Shown: positions 16,639 through 25,267 of the stretch, piece after piece
Numbering within the stretch: position 1 is the stretch's first letter
How the letters are laid out: every line of letters begins with the position of its first letter
Origin: Haloarchaeobius sp. FL176
Lineage (GTDB): Archaea; Halobacteriota; Halobacteria; Halobacteriales; Natrialbaceae
Direction of reading: 5' to 3'
DNA: 64,000 nt
Assembly: GCF_024609245.1 (NCBI RefSeq)
Contig: NZ_JANJYH010000005.1
Span: 1 to 64,000 of the forward strand
Made by a program: the position numbers and the translations under genes
Notes under the pieces: generated by a model
Told to the model about the DNA's origin: nothing
Seen by the model: the letters and a program-made list of their open reading frames with translations, nothing else
Databases searched by the model: none

Positions 16639-17931
16639 TCATTCGTCAGGCCCATCGAGGTCGTAGTCGACGAGCCACATCGACGAGGACCCGTCGGCAC
16701 TCTCGAAGACGAGCCGGACGGACTCGTCGGGTCCGCCAACGTCGACGGTGAGGGAGTCCCCGGGCGTGACGGTGCCGTACTCGTCGGCGAACTGGGCGGG
16801 AGCCTCGTCCTCCGCGCCGTTGGTCCCGTCGACGACCTCCGTGCCGTTGGACCCGTCGACGACCTCCGCGCCGTTGGACTCGTCGACGAACACCGTCAGC
16901 AGCTCCGCATCGACGGCGTCGCCGGCCTCGTGGCGGAGCGTCACCGTGCCCGCGTCGCGGTCGTGGTCGAGCCCCCAGGTCACCTGCGGGGTGAGCTGGT
17001 TCGAGTCGAGGTCCTGAAAGTAGCGTTCGAGCGGCTGGTGCATCTCGATGGTTGCCAGGTTCTCGTCGAGCGAGACATCGACAGAGTAGGCGTCGACCGC
17101 TCGCTGCACCTCGGTCATCTGCTCCCTGATGCTGCGTATGGTGGGCACGTCGTCCTCGGGGAACAGGAGATAGTGGACGAAGTAGGCGGCCGAATCGTCG
17201 TACGTCATCGACATTCCTCCGGTCTCGGGTGCGTCCCAGTCGTACGGCATCGGAACGCCGAGCCAGACGAACGGCTGTGAGCCCGCTGCCGCGGTCAGCT
17301 CGGCGAACTGTTCATCGTGTGTGTGCCGTGGTTCGGTCCGGTCCGCGCCGGTATCGATGATGCGGCGGACGTCCGACTCGTGGTGGCTGGACCGTGAGAA
17401 GACGATGGCTTCATCACCGACAGCAACGGTCCGCGGGAGGTCCGAGCGCCCGTAGAGGTCGTACCCGTCGTAGGAGCCCTGCGCCTCGTAGCCGCTGTCG
17501 AGCAGGGTTTCTTCGACCGTCCCACGGTCCACGTCGACCTCGGCGACGATGCTCGCGAAGTTCCCGAGCACGCGGTCGTAGTTGTCGTAGCCGATGCCGA
17601 AGTAGTCCATGCTGGACTTGAGGAAGCCGCGCCCGATGTGGACCCGGTCGACGGCCCCGCTGCCGGTCTGTCGGGGTGTCGTGTACATCAGGTCTTCCCA
17701 GAGCGGGCTCCCTCTGTCCGACTCCGTGTCGAATGGCGGTACCCAGCGGCGGTAGACAGGGTCACCGGCCGGGGGCACGTCGACGCGTCCGTAACGGATC
17801 TCCTGTCCGAGCGGTGGCATCGTCGCAGTGCAGCCCGCCAACGTGGCACTGGCGGCAGTCGCCAGGGCGGCACCGCCGGCCGCGAGCAGCTCTCGGCGGC
17901 TGTGTCCGTCGGTATCGTCCTGTCTGGTCAT
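16639..17931 (-). CDS. Tat-exported lipoprotein, unknown function
   Basis: From ATG 17931 the 430-residue protein has a twin-arginine signal (HSRRELLAAGGAALATAASA) and lipobox LAGC, so it is exported folded and lipid-anchored outside the cell. The mature part is acidic with VDVPPAGDPVYRRWVPP near the start and mixed alpha/beta sequence. Near the C-terminus a nine-residue unit (VDGSNGTEV type) is repeated three times, then a beta-rich end (DSLTVDVGGPDESVRLVFES). An upstream in-frame ATG at 17979 has its own TATA box and would give 446 residues. No family recognised. Confidence 0.75.
   Translation of the reverse strand: MTRQDDTDGHSRRELLAAGGAALATAASATLAGCTATMPPLGQEIRYGRVDVPPAGDPVYRRWVPPFDTESDRGSPLWEDLMYTTPRQTGSGAVDRVHIGRGFLKSSMDYFGIGYDNYDRVLGNFASIVAEVDVDRGTVEETLLDSGYEAQGSYDGYDLYGRSDLPRTVAVGDEAIVFSRSSHHESDVRRIIDTGADRTEPRHTHDEQFAELTAAAGSQPFVWLGVPMPYDWDAPETGGMSMTYDDSAAYFVHYLLFPEDDVPTIRSIREQMTEVQRAVDAYSVDVSLDENLATIEMHQPLERYFQDLDSNQLTPQVTWGLDHDRDAGTVTLRHEAGDAVDAELLTVFVDESNGAEVVDGSNGTEVVDGTNGAEDEAPAQFADEYGTVTPGDSLTVDVGGPDESVRLVFESADGSSSMWLVDYDLDGPDE
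16816..16896 (-). repeat. Three tandem 27-nt repeats inside the Tat lipoprotein gene
   Basis: Units start at 16816, 16843 and 16870, each opening gccgttgg on the plus strand and differing by a few bases. On the coding strand they give nine-residue units of the form ESNGAEVVDG, GSNGTEVVDG, GTNGAEDEA. Copy number of such in-frame repeats may vary between strains. Confidence 0.75.
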
Positions 17932-17955
17932 ATTCGTTCGAATGGCTGTGAGGAG

Positions 17956-17964
17956 CATAATACC
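17956..17964 (-). promoter_or_regulatory. TATA-like box for ATG 17931
   Basis: The minus strand reads ggtattatg, centred about 29 nt before ATG 17931 of the Tat lipoprotein. A second box, minus-strand gtataaata at 18003-18011, lies about 28 nt before the upstream in-frame ATG 17979. Confidence 0.4.
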
Positions 17965-18150
17965 GGACAGTCCGCCCATCGGGTTGGAAAGCCGAGGAAA
18001 GCTATTTATACAAGTATCGAGCGAGGCTACCAGCCCCGCCTGAGCGGTTGGACTGGAAACGGAGGGGTGAGTTGATATCGCAGGATGAGGTTTATCCCTT
18101 CGTCACGGCGGAGCACCGACACCGGTCCAGAACGGGAGCAAACAGCCGCC

Positions 18151-19059
18151 TCAGGCGCTGTGTTCTCGCACCGACTCGAACTCACCCGTTTCGATGCTCT
18201 CGACGACCTCGTTCTCGTCAAGGTCGGGCACCTGACTCGGGTACTTCCGTGTGAAGTAGCCGACGATGTTCCGCACGTCCCGCGCGAGGAACTCGGCGGC
18301 GTTCTCGTGGTCGCTCTCGACCGCCTGTGGCCAGTCGAACACCGTCACGCCACTCTCGTCGACGAACACGTTGTACTCGCTCATGTCAGCGTGGACGAAC
18401 CCCTGTCGGTAGGCCTCTGTCACCTCCGCGAGCACCAGATCCAGCACGCCGACGACCTGGGCGTCGTCGAGTTTCGCCCGGGAGAGTTCGACGCCCTCCA
18501 TCTTCTCCATCACGATGGCGTGGCGGTTGTGGTCGATGGGCCGGGGAACGGAGACGTCCGGGTAGAGCGCTTCCAGTCGTTCGTACTCGCGCTCGGCGGC
18601 CTTGCGAGCGGTGTAGAGCCAGGAGACGTGCTCTCGGTCGGAGGTGTAGTCGCGCTCTTTCATCACCTCGCGGAAGTTCGTGAAACCCTCCCGGTGGTAC
18701 TTCAGGGCCATCGGGCGGTAGGACTGTACCTCGTACACGTCGGACTCCTTTCCCACCCCGAGCGAGGAGCCGAAGCCGGTGACGGTGTCGCGCTCCGCGA
18801 AGGTGTGCAGCGCGAGCGCGTCGTAGCCCTCGAACTGCAGCTTGTACCCCTCGTACTGGATGGTCTTGCGTTTCAGCAGCCCCCGGTCGAGACAGCGGTC
18901 GAGCCGGTAGTCGACCTCCTCGACGGTGAGTCGCGAGAACTTCGGAATCTTCGAGCGCTGGACCCACTCCGAGAAGCGCATCCCCTGCTCGACGCCCGAG
19001 AGCAGGTGGAAATCCTCCGGCTCCAGCTCGGCGACGAGCGGGGCGACGTTCTGTACCAT
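18151..19059 (-). CDS. rio2: RIO2-type serine/threonine protein kinase
   Basis: The 302-residue protein starts at ATG 19059 (MVQNVAPLVAELEPED). It has the RIO2 N-terminal winged helix (about 1-85) and then the kinase core: the glycine loop LGVGKESDVYEV (about 97-108), the lysine in PMALKYHREG, the catalytic loop HADMSEYNVFVD (about 220-231) and the metal loop VFDWPQA (about 236). RIO2 acts in maturation of the small ribosomal subunit. The C-terminal end is short and acidic. ATG 19059 rather than earlier in-frame codons is the family start. Confidence 0.93.
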   Translation of the reverse strand: MVQNVAPLVAELEPEDFHLLSGVEQGMRFSEWVQRSKIPKFSRLTVEEVDYRLDRCLDRGLLKRKTIQYEGYKLQFEGYDALALHTFAERDTVTGFGSSLGVGKESDVYEVQSYRPMALKYHREGFTNFREVMKERDYTSDREHVSWLYTARKAAEREYERLEALYPDVSVPRPIDHNRHAIVMEKMEGVELSRAKLDDAQVVGVLDLVLAEVTEAYRQGFVHADMSEYNVFVDESGVTVFDWPQAVESDHENAAEFLARDVRNIVGYFTRKYPSQVPDLDENEVVESIETGEFESVREHSA

Positions 19060-19305
19060 GGCGACCCGTAACCGGCCGGGAGGTAAAAGCCCGATGTGTC
19101 CCCGCGCCCCGCCGCCGTAAATCGTATGTTGCGATATGAAATCGACCAGCTGGCGATAACAATCCACGAACGGCACTCCTCGCTCGATGCGTCGACAGCC
19201 CGGTGACTGAGCCGCGGTTGTGAACCCCCGTCGACAACCATGCCAACGACTACCGAACCAAATAGGCCCGGTGTACAAGCCTCTTCACGCGTACCAGCAA
19301 GTGCG

Positions 19306-19311
19306 GAGGAA
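19306..19311 (+). promoter_or_regulatory. Strong Shine-Dalgarno sequence
   Basis: GGAGGA lies at the normal spacing before ATG 19318. It is one of the few clear ribosome-binding sites in the window and argues that this gene has a 5' leader. Confidence 0.6.
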
Positions 19312-19317
19312 CGACCG

Positions 19318-19521
19318 ATGTCCAAGACACAATCAGGTTCGGATTACGGCGCACTGTTCGAGAAAGTAACCGGCGAGACGGAGCTCGTGGAAGAGCAGGA
19401 CCGGAGCGCGGCCGAGAGTGAGCGTGCGGTCGACGAGGAGATCGAGTCCTACGTCGAGCGGACCGTCCGCGACGACGGGCTCGACGAGGCGGTCGAGGCA
19501 CCCGACACCGACGTCGGCTAG
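19318..19521 (+). CDS. Small acidic protein, unknown function
   Basis: The 67-residue protein begins MSKTQSGSDYGALFEKVTGE and is highly acidic, mostly helical (EEQDRSAAESERAVDEEIESYVERTV), with no cysteines or hydrophobic helix. A strong Shine-Dalgarno sequence GGAGGA sits 7 nt before the ATG, which is uncommon here because most neighbours look leaderless, and it decides this start over the in-frame ATG at 19240. An AT-rich caaatagg about 60 nt upstream may be the TATA region. Family not recognised. Confidence 0.7.
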   Translation: MSKTQSGSDYGALFEKVTGETELVEEQDRSAAESERAVDEEIESYVERTVRDDGLDEAVEAPDTDVG

Positions 19522-19581
19522 GCCAGACGTGGGGAGGGGCGTCACACAACGCCTTTGTCTGGACCCCGCGAACCCGCAGGT

Positions 19582-20397
19582 ATGCTTGCGGACAGGGAGT
19601 GGCGGCTGATACGCGAAGAGTCGCGCGACGGCCCGGCCAACATGGCGCTGGACGAGGTCGCCGCCGCGTCTGCCACGACGGACGGCGTCCGCACCCTCCG
19701 AGTCTACCAGTGGGAGCCGAGCTGCCTCTCGATGGGCTACCAGCAGGCCGCCGACAGCGTCGACTGGGCGTTCTGCGAACGCGAGGGCATCGACGTGACG
19801 CGCCGCCAGACCGGGGGCGGCGGTATCTACCACGACAGCCACGCAGACGTCTCCTACAGCATCATCGCGCCCGCCGACGAGCTCCCGGGCTCGCTCATGG
19901 ACTGCTACGAGCTGCTCTGCGAGCCGGTGCTCGACGCCATCCGTTCCGTGGGTGTCGACGCCGACTTCGCCGACGACGAGTACCCCCGAATCCATCAGCC
20001 CGCCTGCTATCTGCGGGGCATCCACCCCGCCCACGACGTGCTCGCCTACGGCGACGACGAGGCGCGCAAGCTCTCGGGGAACGCCCAGTACCGCCAGCGC
20101 GACGCCGTCATCCAGCACGGCTCCATCTCCTTCGACCTCGCGACCGACCGCCACCTCGGCGTGTTCGCCGACCACGACGTGACCCCGGACCGGTTCTGCG
20201 ATCGCGTCACCGGCATCCGCCAGCAGGCCGATGTCGACCGCGAAACGTTCGTCACCGCACTGGAGGAGTCGCTGAGCGAGTGGGCCGACGCAACCGAGGG
20301 AGGGTGGACCGACGACGAGCTCGACGCCGCGGCCGAGATGGTCGAGACGAAGTACGACAACGAGGCGTGGGTGCGCGACCGGGACGACTCGCGGTAG
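19582..20397 (+). CDS. lplA: Lipoate-protein ligase A family protein
   Basis: The 271-residue protein starts at ATG 19582 (MLADREWRLIREESRDGPANMALDEV). It has the BPL/LplA catalytic domain: LRVYQWEPSCLSMGYQQ, the loop VTRRQTGGGGIYHDSHADVSYSI (about 74-96) and the lysine-bearing GDDEARKLSGNAQYRQRDAVIQHGSI (about 160-185). The enzyme attaches lipoate (or octanoate) to the lysine of E2 and GcvH proteins. It may serve oxoacid dehydrogenase complexes such as that of pdhA, 8 kb away. The C-terminal 70 residues look like the LplA accessory region. Confidence 0.88.
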   Translation: MLADREWRLIREESRDGPANMALDEVAAASATTDGVRTLRVYQWEPSCLSMGYQQAADSVDWAFCEREGIDVTRRQTGGGGIYHDSHADVSYSIIAPADELPGSLMDCYELLCEPVLDAIRSVGVDADFADDEYPRIHQPACYLRGIHPAHDVLAYGDDEARKLSGNAQYRQRDAVIQHGSISFDLATDRHLGVFADHDVTPDRFCDRVTGIRQQADVDRETFVTALEESLSEWADATEGGWTDDELDAAAEMVETKYDNEAWVRDRDDSR

Positions 20398-20399
20398 CC

Positions 20400-20409
20400 C
20401 GTTTTTCTG
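20400..20409 (+). terminator. T-rich terminator behind lplA
   Basis: A run gtttttct begins three bases after the stop codon of lplA. This is a typical archaeal termination signal by composition; it was not tested. Confidence 0.4.
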
Positions 20410-20485
20410 AGAGTAGATGAATTTGTAACCTCCGGCCCGCGTCGACGACCACTCGACCGGGTGGCTCGCGGCTGGCGAACGTTCC

Positions 20486-20533
20486 GAGCGCAGCGAGGCC
20501 CGGGAGTCGAGACCGCTGGGGGCTTTCGAGGCT
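20486..20533 (+). repeat. Dispersed intergenic repeat, copy 2
   Basis: This 48 nt stretch (gagcgcagcgaggcccggga to gggggctttcgaggct) matches 4469-4514 with few changes. It sits in the intergenic region between lplA and the endonuclease IV gene. Nothing else gene-like is visible between 20410 and 20649. Confidence 0.55.
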
Positions 20534-20649
20534 CTTGTCGCGCCCTCCAACACTCGGTGAGCGTCTCTATTACCGCCAACAACGACAATCCACCTCCCAC
20601 CGTCGTTCGCTTCCGAAGCCACTTTGACCCGCTACCCCCACCCGTCGGT

Positions 20650-21486
20650 ATGGTCAAGGTAGGCGCACACGTCTCCATCGCGGGCGGTGTCGACAACGCC
20701 GTCGAGAACCAGCTCGAAATCGGCGGCAACTGCGGACAGATCTTCACGCACTCCCCGCAGGTCTGGGACCACGGTACCCTCGAAAACGACGAGGCCGCGG
20801 CGTTCCGCGACGGCACCGCTGAATCGCTGGAGGGTCCGTGGGTCATCCACGCCTCGTACCTCGTCAACCTCTGTACTCCGAAGGACGGACTGCGCGAGAA
20901 GTCCCTCGACTCCATGCAGCAGGAGGTCGACGCCGCCGACGTGCTCGACATCGACTACGTCAACGTCCACCTCGGCGCGCACACCGGGGCCGGCGTCGAG
21001 GGCGGCATCGAGAACGCCGCGAGCGCGCTCGACGAGCTCGATATTCCGGACGGCGTGACTGTCCTCGTCGAGTCCGACGCCGGCTCGGGCACCAAGCTCG
21101 GCGGGCAGTTCGAGCACCTCGCGAGCGTCCTCGACCAGTCCGACCACGACCTCGAGGTCTGTCTCGACACCGCCCACATGTTCGCCGCGGGCTACGACCT
21201 CTCCTCGCCGGAGGCCGTCGCGGAGACCATGGCCGAGTTCGACGACGTGGTCGGGGCCGAGAAGCTCGCCTGCGTCCACCTCAACGACTCCAAGCACGAG
21301 TGCGGCACGAACAAGGACGAGCACGCCCACATCGGCGACGGCTACATCGGCGAGGACGGGATGCGTGCGTTCGTCAACCACGAGCTGGTCCGTGACGTGC
21401 CGCTCGTGCTCGAGACCCCGACCGAGGACGGCCGCAGCTTCGCCTGGAACGTCGACAAGGTCCGGGAGCTGCGCGAGGACGCCTGA
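20650..21486 (+). CDS. nfo: Endonuclease IV (deoxyribonuclease IV, AP endonuclease)
   Basis: The 278-residue protein begins [20 protein letters not shown] and is a full TIM-barrel Nfo. The tri-zinc ligands can be followed: H in VHASYLVNL and [11 protein letters not shown] in [11 protein letters not shown] and H in [14 protein letters not shown] in [24 protein letters not shown], and the late E in [10 protein letters not shown]. The enzyme cuts DNA 5' to abasic sites in base excision repair. The gene is monocistronic behind the repeat-bearing intergenic stretch. Confidence 0.94.
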   Translation: MVKVGAHVSIAGGVDNAVENQLEIGGNCGQIFTHSPQVWDHGTLENDEAAAFRDGTAESLEGPWVIHASYLVNLCTPKDGLREKSLDSMQQEVDAADVLDIDYVNVHLGAHTGAGVEGGIENAASALDELDIPDGVTVLVESDAGSGTKLGGQFEHLASVLDQSDHDLEVCLDTAHMFAAGYDLSSPEAVAETMAEFDDVVGAEKLACVHLNDSKHECGTNKDEHAHIGDGYIGEDGMRAFVNHELVRDVPLVLETPTEDGRSFAWNVDKVRELREDA

Positions 21487-21647
21487 GACTCTCGAGAGAC
21501 CCGACTTCTCGGCGGTTTCTGACGCGTTTCGGACAGGCAGAAGCGCCGGCAGTCGTCGACCTCGCTGGAACCACGAACGGCCAGCGGCCCCCGAGTTTTC
21601 CGGGTGGCTTCCAATCGCTTTTCAGCCATCGCCTCCAACGAGACTTC

Positions 21648-22451
21648 GTGCGACGATTCGACGCTGAGTACCTCGAGCACACCCGGAGCGGGATGTGGGC
21701 CGACTCGCGGGCGGCGCTCGAACCGCTGGAGTTGGCGCACGCCGACAGCGTGCTCGACGTGGGCTGTGGCACGGGCGAGTTCTCGCGCGTGCTCGCCGAG
21801 GAGACCGGTGGACAAGTGGTGGGCTGTGACGCCGACCCGGCGCTGCTCGCGGTGGCCCGGGAGCACGTCCCCGTCGTGGCTGGCGACGCGACGCGGCTTC
21901 CGTTCCGCGACGACGCCGTCGACGTGGTGACCTGCCAGGCACTGCTGGTGAACCTGCCCGACCCCGCAGTCGCGGTGCAGGAGTTCGCCAGGGTCGCCGG
22001 GGACCGGGTGGCCGTCGTCGAACCGGACAACGCCGCCGTCACGGTCGAGTCGACGGTCGAGCGCGAGGCCGGGCTGGCGCGGGCGGCCCGGGCGGCGTAC
22101 ATCGCCGGCAGCGACGTCGACCCGGCGCTCGGGAGCGACGCGGCTGGACTCCTCGAGGCCGCCGGGCTGGCCGACGTGGAGACGCACCGGTACGAGCACG
22201 TCAGGACCCTCGCGCCGCCGTACGACGAAGCGGACCTGCAGGCCGTCGCGAAGAAGGCAAGCGGCGCGGGACTGGCCAGCGACGAGGCCAGTCTGCGGGC
22301 GACGCTCTCCGCCGCCGAGTACGACGACCTCCGGGAATCCTGGCGCGAGATGGGCCGCGAGGCCGCCGCGCAGGCCGCCGACGGTGACTATCAGCGGACC
22401 GAGAGGGTGCCGTTCTACGTCACGACGGGGCGCGTCGGGTCTGGGCGGTGA
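21648..22451 (+). CDS. Class I SAM-dependent methyltransferase
   Basis: The 267-residue protein has the Rossmann methyltransferase motifs: motif I VLDVGCGTGEFSRVLAEETG (about 36-55), the acidic residue in VVGCDADPALLAVA (motif II), VVAGDATRLPFRDDAVDVVTCQALLVNL (motifs III-IV, about 77-104). It resembles UbiE/COQ5-like small-molecule methyltransferases; the substrate is unknown. The start is GTG at 21648, the first start codon in frame that keeps the conserved N-terminus (RRFDAEYLEHT). The wHTH gene follows after 48 nt. Confidence 0.85.
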   Translation: MRRFDAEYLEHTRSGMWADSRAALEPLELAHADSVLDVGCGTGEFSRVLAEETGGQVVGCDADPALLAVAREHVPVVAGDATRLPFRDDAVDVVTCQALLVNLPDPAVAVQEFARVAGDRVAVVEPDNAAVTVESTVEREAGLARAARAAYIAGSDVDPALGSDAAGLLEAAGLADVETHRYEHVRTLAPPYDEADLQAVAKKASGAGLASDEASLRATLSAAEYDDLRESWREMGREAAAQAADGDYQRTERVPFYVTTGRVGSGR

Positions 22452-22499
22452 CCAGGCACCAGCCAGGGATTTTTCCCGCCGGCCATCCAGCAGTCGGCC

Positions 22500-23411
22500 A
22501 TGACCGACGAGTCGACCGTCGGGGGCCGCGAGGGCGCAACCGAGCCTGTCGAGGACACGGCTGCCGTCTCGGACGCCTTCGCCGCCCTCGGCGACGAGAC
22601 GCGCGTCGCCATCCTCGAGGCGCTGGTCGAGGCACGCCGGGGCAACCCGGAGGACCGGGCACTGACGTTCTCCGACCTCCGGACGCGGACGGGCATCGAC
22701 GACTCCGGCCGCTTCAACTCCCACCTCGGGAAGCTCCGGGGTCGCTTCGTCGAGGAGATCGACGAGGGCTACGTCCTCACCTACGCGGGCCGCGAGGTGG
22801 TGGGAGCCATCCTCGCCGGGACGTACGACGCCGACGACGACTCCGAATCGGAGCCGCTCGACGACACGTGTCCCTTTTGTGACGAACCCCTCTCGGCCTC
22901 GTTCGATGCCGGCGAGTTCGCGGTCGACTGCGGGAACGACCACACCGTGATGCGCACCTCGGTCGCCCCGAGCGCAGCGGCCGACCGCTCCGTGGACGAC
23001 ATCCTCTCCCTCGCCGCCCGCCAGGCGTACACGATGATCGAGCGGGTGACCGGTGGGGTCTGTCCGAACTGCTCGGGGCGTGTCGACCGCGAGGTCGTTC
23101 CGGCGGAGACCGACCTGTCCATCGACTACGTCTTCACTACCACCTGCCGTCGGTGCGGTGCGTTCACCAGATCCTCGGTGGGGGCGGTGGTCCTTCGACA
23201 CCCTGCCTTCGTCGGCTTCTGCCACGACCACGGTATCGACGTTGTCGACCGCCTGCCGTGGACGCTCCCCTTGCTCACCGACGACGCGACCACCCGGACG
23301 AGCGAGGACCCGCCACGCTATCGGGTTCGCGTCGAGGCCGACGACGAACGGCTCGACATAACCCTCGACGAGCGCGGCGTCGTCCTCGCCACCGAGCGAA
23401 CCACCAGCTAG
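22500..23411 (+). CDS. wHTH transcription regulator with zinc-ribbon C-terminal part
   Basis: The 303-residue protein has an ArsR-like winged helix at about 18-100 (VSDAFAALGDETRVAILEALVEAR ... FSDLRTRTGIDDSGRFNSHLGKL). The C-terminal part holds three cysteine pairs: CPFC (about 121), CPNC (about 188) and CRRC (about 215), the pattern of zinc ribbons, followed by beta-rich sequence. This domain order is common in haloarchaeal regulators of the DUF7347/DUF7351 type, which I recall but could not check. Target unknown. Confidence 0.8.
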   Translation: MTDESTVGGREGATEPVEDTAAVSDAFAALGDETRVAILEALVEARRGNPEDRALTFSDLRTRTGIDDSGRFNSHLGKLRGRFVEEIDEGYVLTYAGREVVGAILAGTYDADDDSESEPLDDTCPFCDEPLSASFDAGEFAVDCGNDHTVMRTSVAPSAAADRSVDDILSLAARQAYTMIERVTGGVCPNCSGRVDREVVPAETDLSIDYVFTTTCRRCGAFTRSSVGAVVLRHPAFVGFCHDHGIDVVDRLPWTLPLLTDDATTRTSEDPPRYRVRVEADDERLDITLDERGVVLATERTTS

Positions 23412-23467
23412 TCGACAGAACGTCTCTTCTGGAAACCGTTAACACCCCGACGCGACTCCACTGAAAC

Positions 23468-24559
23468 ATGGACCCACGAGTCCGAGATCACGCGGAGATC
23501 ATCGTCGAACACTCCACACAGGTCGAGGCGGACGACAACGTCATCGTCAGCGCCCCGCCGGTCGCCGAGGACCTGGTCGTCGCCATCGCCGAGAAGCTGG
23601 GCGAGGTCGGAGCGAACCCGACGTACACGATGAACAGTTCGCGGGCGAGCCGGGCGTTCATGCGCTCCTCGGACCCCGAGGACTTCACCCTGCCCGAGCA
23701 CAAGCTCGCCGAGATGGAGGAGGCCGACGTGGTCATCATCGTCCGCGGCGACGAGAACACCAGCGAGACGGGCGACGTGGCCCCCGAAACACGCTCCGCG
23801 CTGGCCCAGGCCTGGAAACCGGTCCAGGAGGAACGCATGGGCAAGCGCTGGGTCGGGACGCAGTACCCCGCGCCGGGCAACGCCCAGGACGCCGAGATGA
23901 GCACTGCAGCCTACGAGGAGTTCCTCTACGACGCCGTCAACAAGGACTGGGACGAACAGCGGGAGTTCCAGGCGAACATGGTCGAGATACTCGACCCCGC
24001 CGAGGAGGTCCGCATCGTCTCCGGCGAAACCACCGACATCCGGATGAGCGTCGACGGCATGGTCACGGCGAACGACTACGCCGAACTCAACCTGCCCGGC
24101 GGCGAGGTGTACACCGCGCCAATCCCCGATTCGGTCGAGGGCGAGGTGCTGTTCGACAAGCCCCTGATGGCACAGGGCCGCGAGATAGAGGACGCCTGGC
24201 TGAAGTTCGAGGACGGTACGGTCGTCGAGCATGCCGCGGAGAAGAACGAGGACGTGCTCGGGGCTGTCCTCGACACGGACGAGGGAGCGCGTCGCCTCGG
24301 CGAGCTCGGCATCGGCATGAACCGCGACATCGACCGGTTCACCTACAACATGCTGTTCGACGAGAAGATGGGTGACACCATCCACCTCGCCATCGGGCAG
24401 GCCATCGGGCACACCGTCCCGGAGGGCCAGCCGTTCAACGAGAGCGCCATGCACATGGACATGATCGTCGACATGAGCGAGGACTCGTTCATCGAGGTCG
24501 ACGGCGAGGTCGTCCAGCGCGACGGCACGTTCAGGTTCGAGGACGGGTTCGGCGAGTAG
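23468..24559 (+). CDS. Aminopeptidase, M29 family
   Basis: The 363-residue protein is close to the usual M29 length. It opens MDPRVRDHAEIIVEHSTQVEADDNVIV. The C-terminal catalytic domain shows the expected metal and catalytic sites: LPGGEVYTAPI, RRLGELGIGMN, GDTIHLAIGQAIGHT and SAMHMDMIVDMSED. M29 enzymes are cobalt/zinc aminopeptidases that act on short peptides in the cytoplasm. A shorter paralogue lies at 3358-4311. An AT-rich gttaacac about 28 nt before ATG suggests a leaderless message. Confidence 0.88.
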   Translation: MDPRVRDHAEIIVEHSTQVEADDNVIVSAPPVAEDLVVAIAEKLGEVGANPTYTMNSSRASRAFMRSSDPEDFTLPEHKLAEMEEADVVIIVRGDENTSETGDVAPETRSALAQAWKPVQEERMGKRWVGTQYPAPGNAQDAEMSTAAYEEFLYDAVNKDWDEQREFQANMVEILDPAEEVRIVSGETTDIRMSVDGMVTANDYAELNLPGGEVYTAPIPDSVEGEVLFDKPLMAQGREIEDAWLKFEDGTVVEHAAEKNEDVLGAVLDTDEGARRLGELGIGMNRDIDRFTYNMLFDEKMGDTIHLAIGQAIGHTVPEGQPFNESAMHMDMIVDMSEDSFIEVDGEVVQRDGTFRFEDGFGE

Positions 24560-24568
24560 CCGCTCCTC

Positions 24569-25222
24569 TCAGACCACGTCGCCCCGAACCGTCGCACCCT
24601 CCTGCTGCTCGCGCCACTCGTGCAGTTCCGAGGCCGCCGCCTCGGCCTGTTCCTCCTCGAGCCCGAGCATCCCGAGTGCCCGCGAGAGCGTCGGCAGCGC
24701 CAGTTCGGACTCGCGGAGCTTCCGCATCGCCTCCTCGCTGCGCTGGCCGTCGACCCAGAGGCAGACGCCGCGGGGGTCGAGCAACGTCGACCAGTCCTCG
24801 CGGCGTTTCGCGCCGGCGAGGCGCTGGGTCACGTTGTCGTCGAAGCTGGCGTTGCACACCTCCAGATGGACCGGCTCGTCATCGTCCGGAAGCAGGTGCG
24901 CACCGAGGCACTTCTCGGGGGCTGCGTGGCCGTTAGCGTTCGCGCGGAGGTGCTCTGGGTACTGCTCGGCCCACTCCGTGCGGACGGTCTGGCCCACGCC
25001 CTGGACGCCGTATTCGGCCTCGAACTCGTCGGCACGGGAGGCGTCGCCGCCGAGCAGGATGTCCTTCGTGAGGTAGACGTCGAGGCGGTCGACGGGGTCC
25101 AGCCCGAGCGCCAGATCGCCGTACACCCAGACCTCGCGCACCGGCACGGGCATCTGCTCGGACTCGACCGTGTCGAGGATGTCGGCGACGCGGTCGAGCG
25201 CGTCGCCGCGTGGGAGACTCAT
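24569..25222 (-). CDS. Conserved haloarchaeal protein (DUF7095-like), possible nucleotidyltransferase fold
   Basis: The 217-residue acidic protein begins MSLPRGDALDRVADILDTVESEQMP. The segment REVWVYGDLALGLDPVDRLDVYLTKD (about 29-54) looks like the beta-hairpin with paired acidic residues of MNT-type nucleotidyltransferases, though the serine after the glycine is missing. Cysteines and HLEVCNAS follow in the middle. I associate the overall pattern with DUF7095. The hotdog-fold gene lies upstream on the same strand with a 45 nt gap. Function not established. Confidence 0.65.
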   Translation of the reverse strand: MSLPRGDALDRVADILDTVESEQMPVPVREVWVYGDLALGLDPVDRLDVYLTKDILLGGDASRADEFEAEYGVQGVGQTVRTEWAEQYPEHLRANANGHAAPEKCLGAHLLPDDDEPVHLEVCNASFDDNVTQRLAGAKRREDWSTLLDPRGVCLWVDGQRSEEAMRKLRESELALPTLSRALGMLGLEEEQAEAAASELHEWREQQEGATVRGDVV

Positions 25223-25267
25223 GTCCGCGAGTAGTCGTCGGAGGTGGATAATGCCCTCGCTCCTCGG

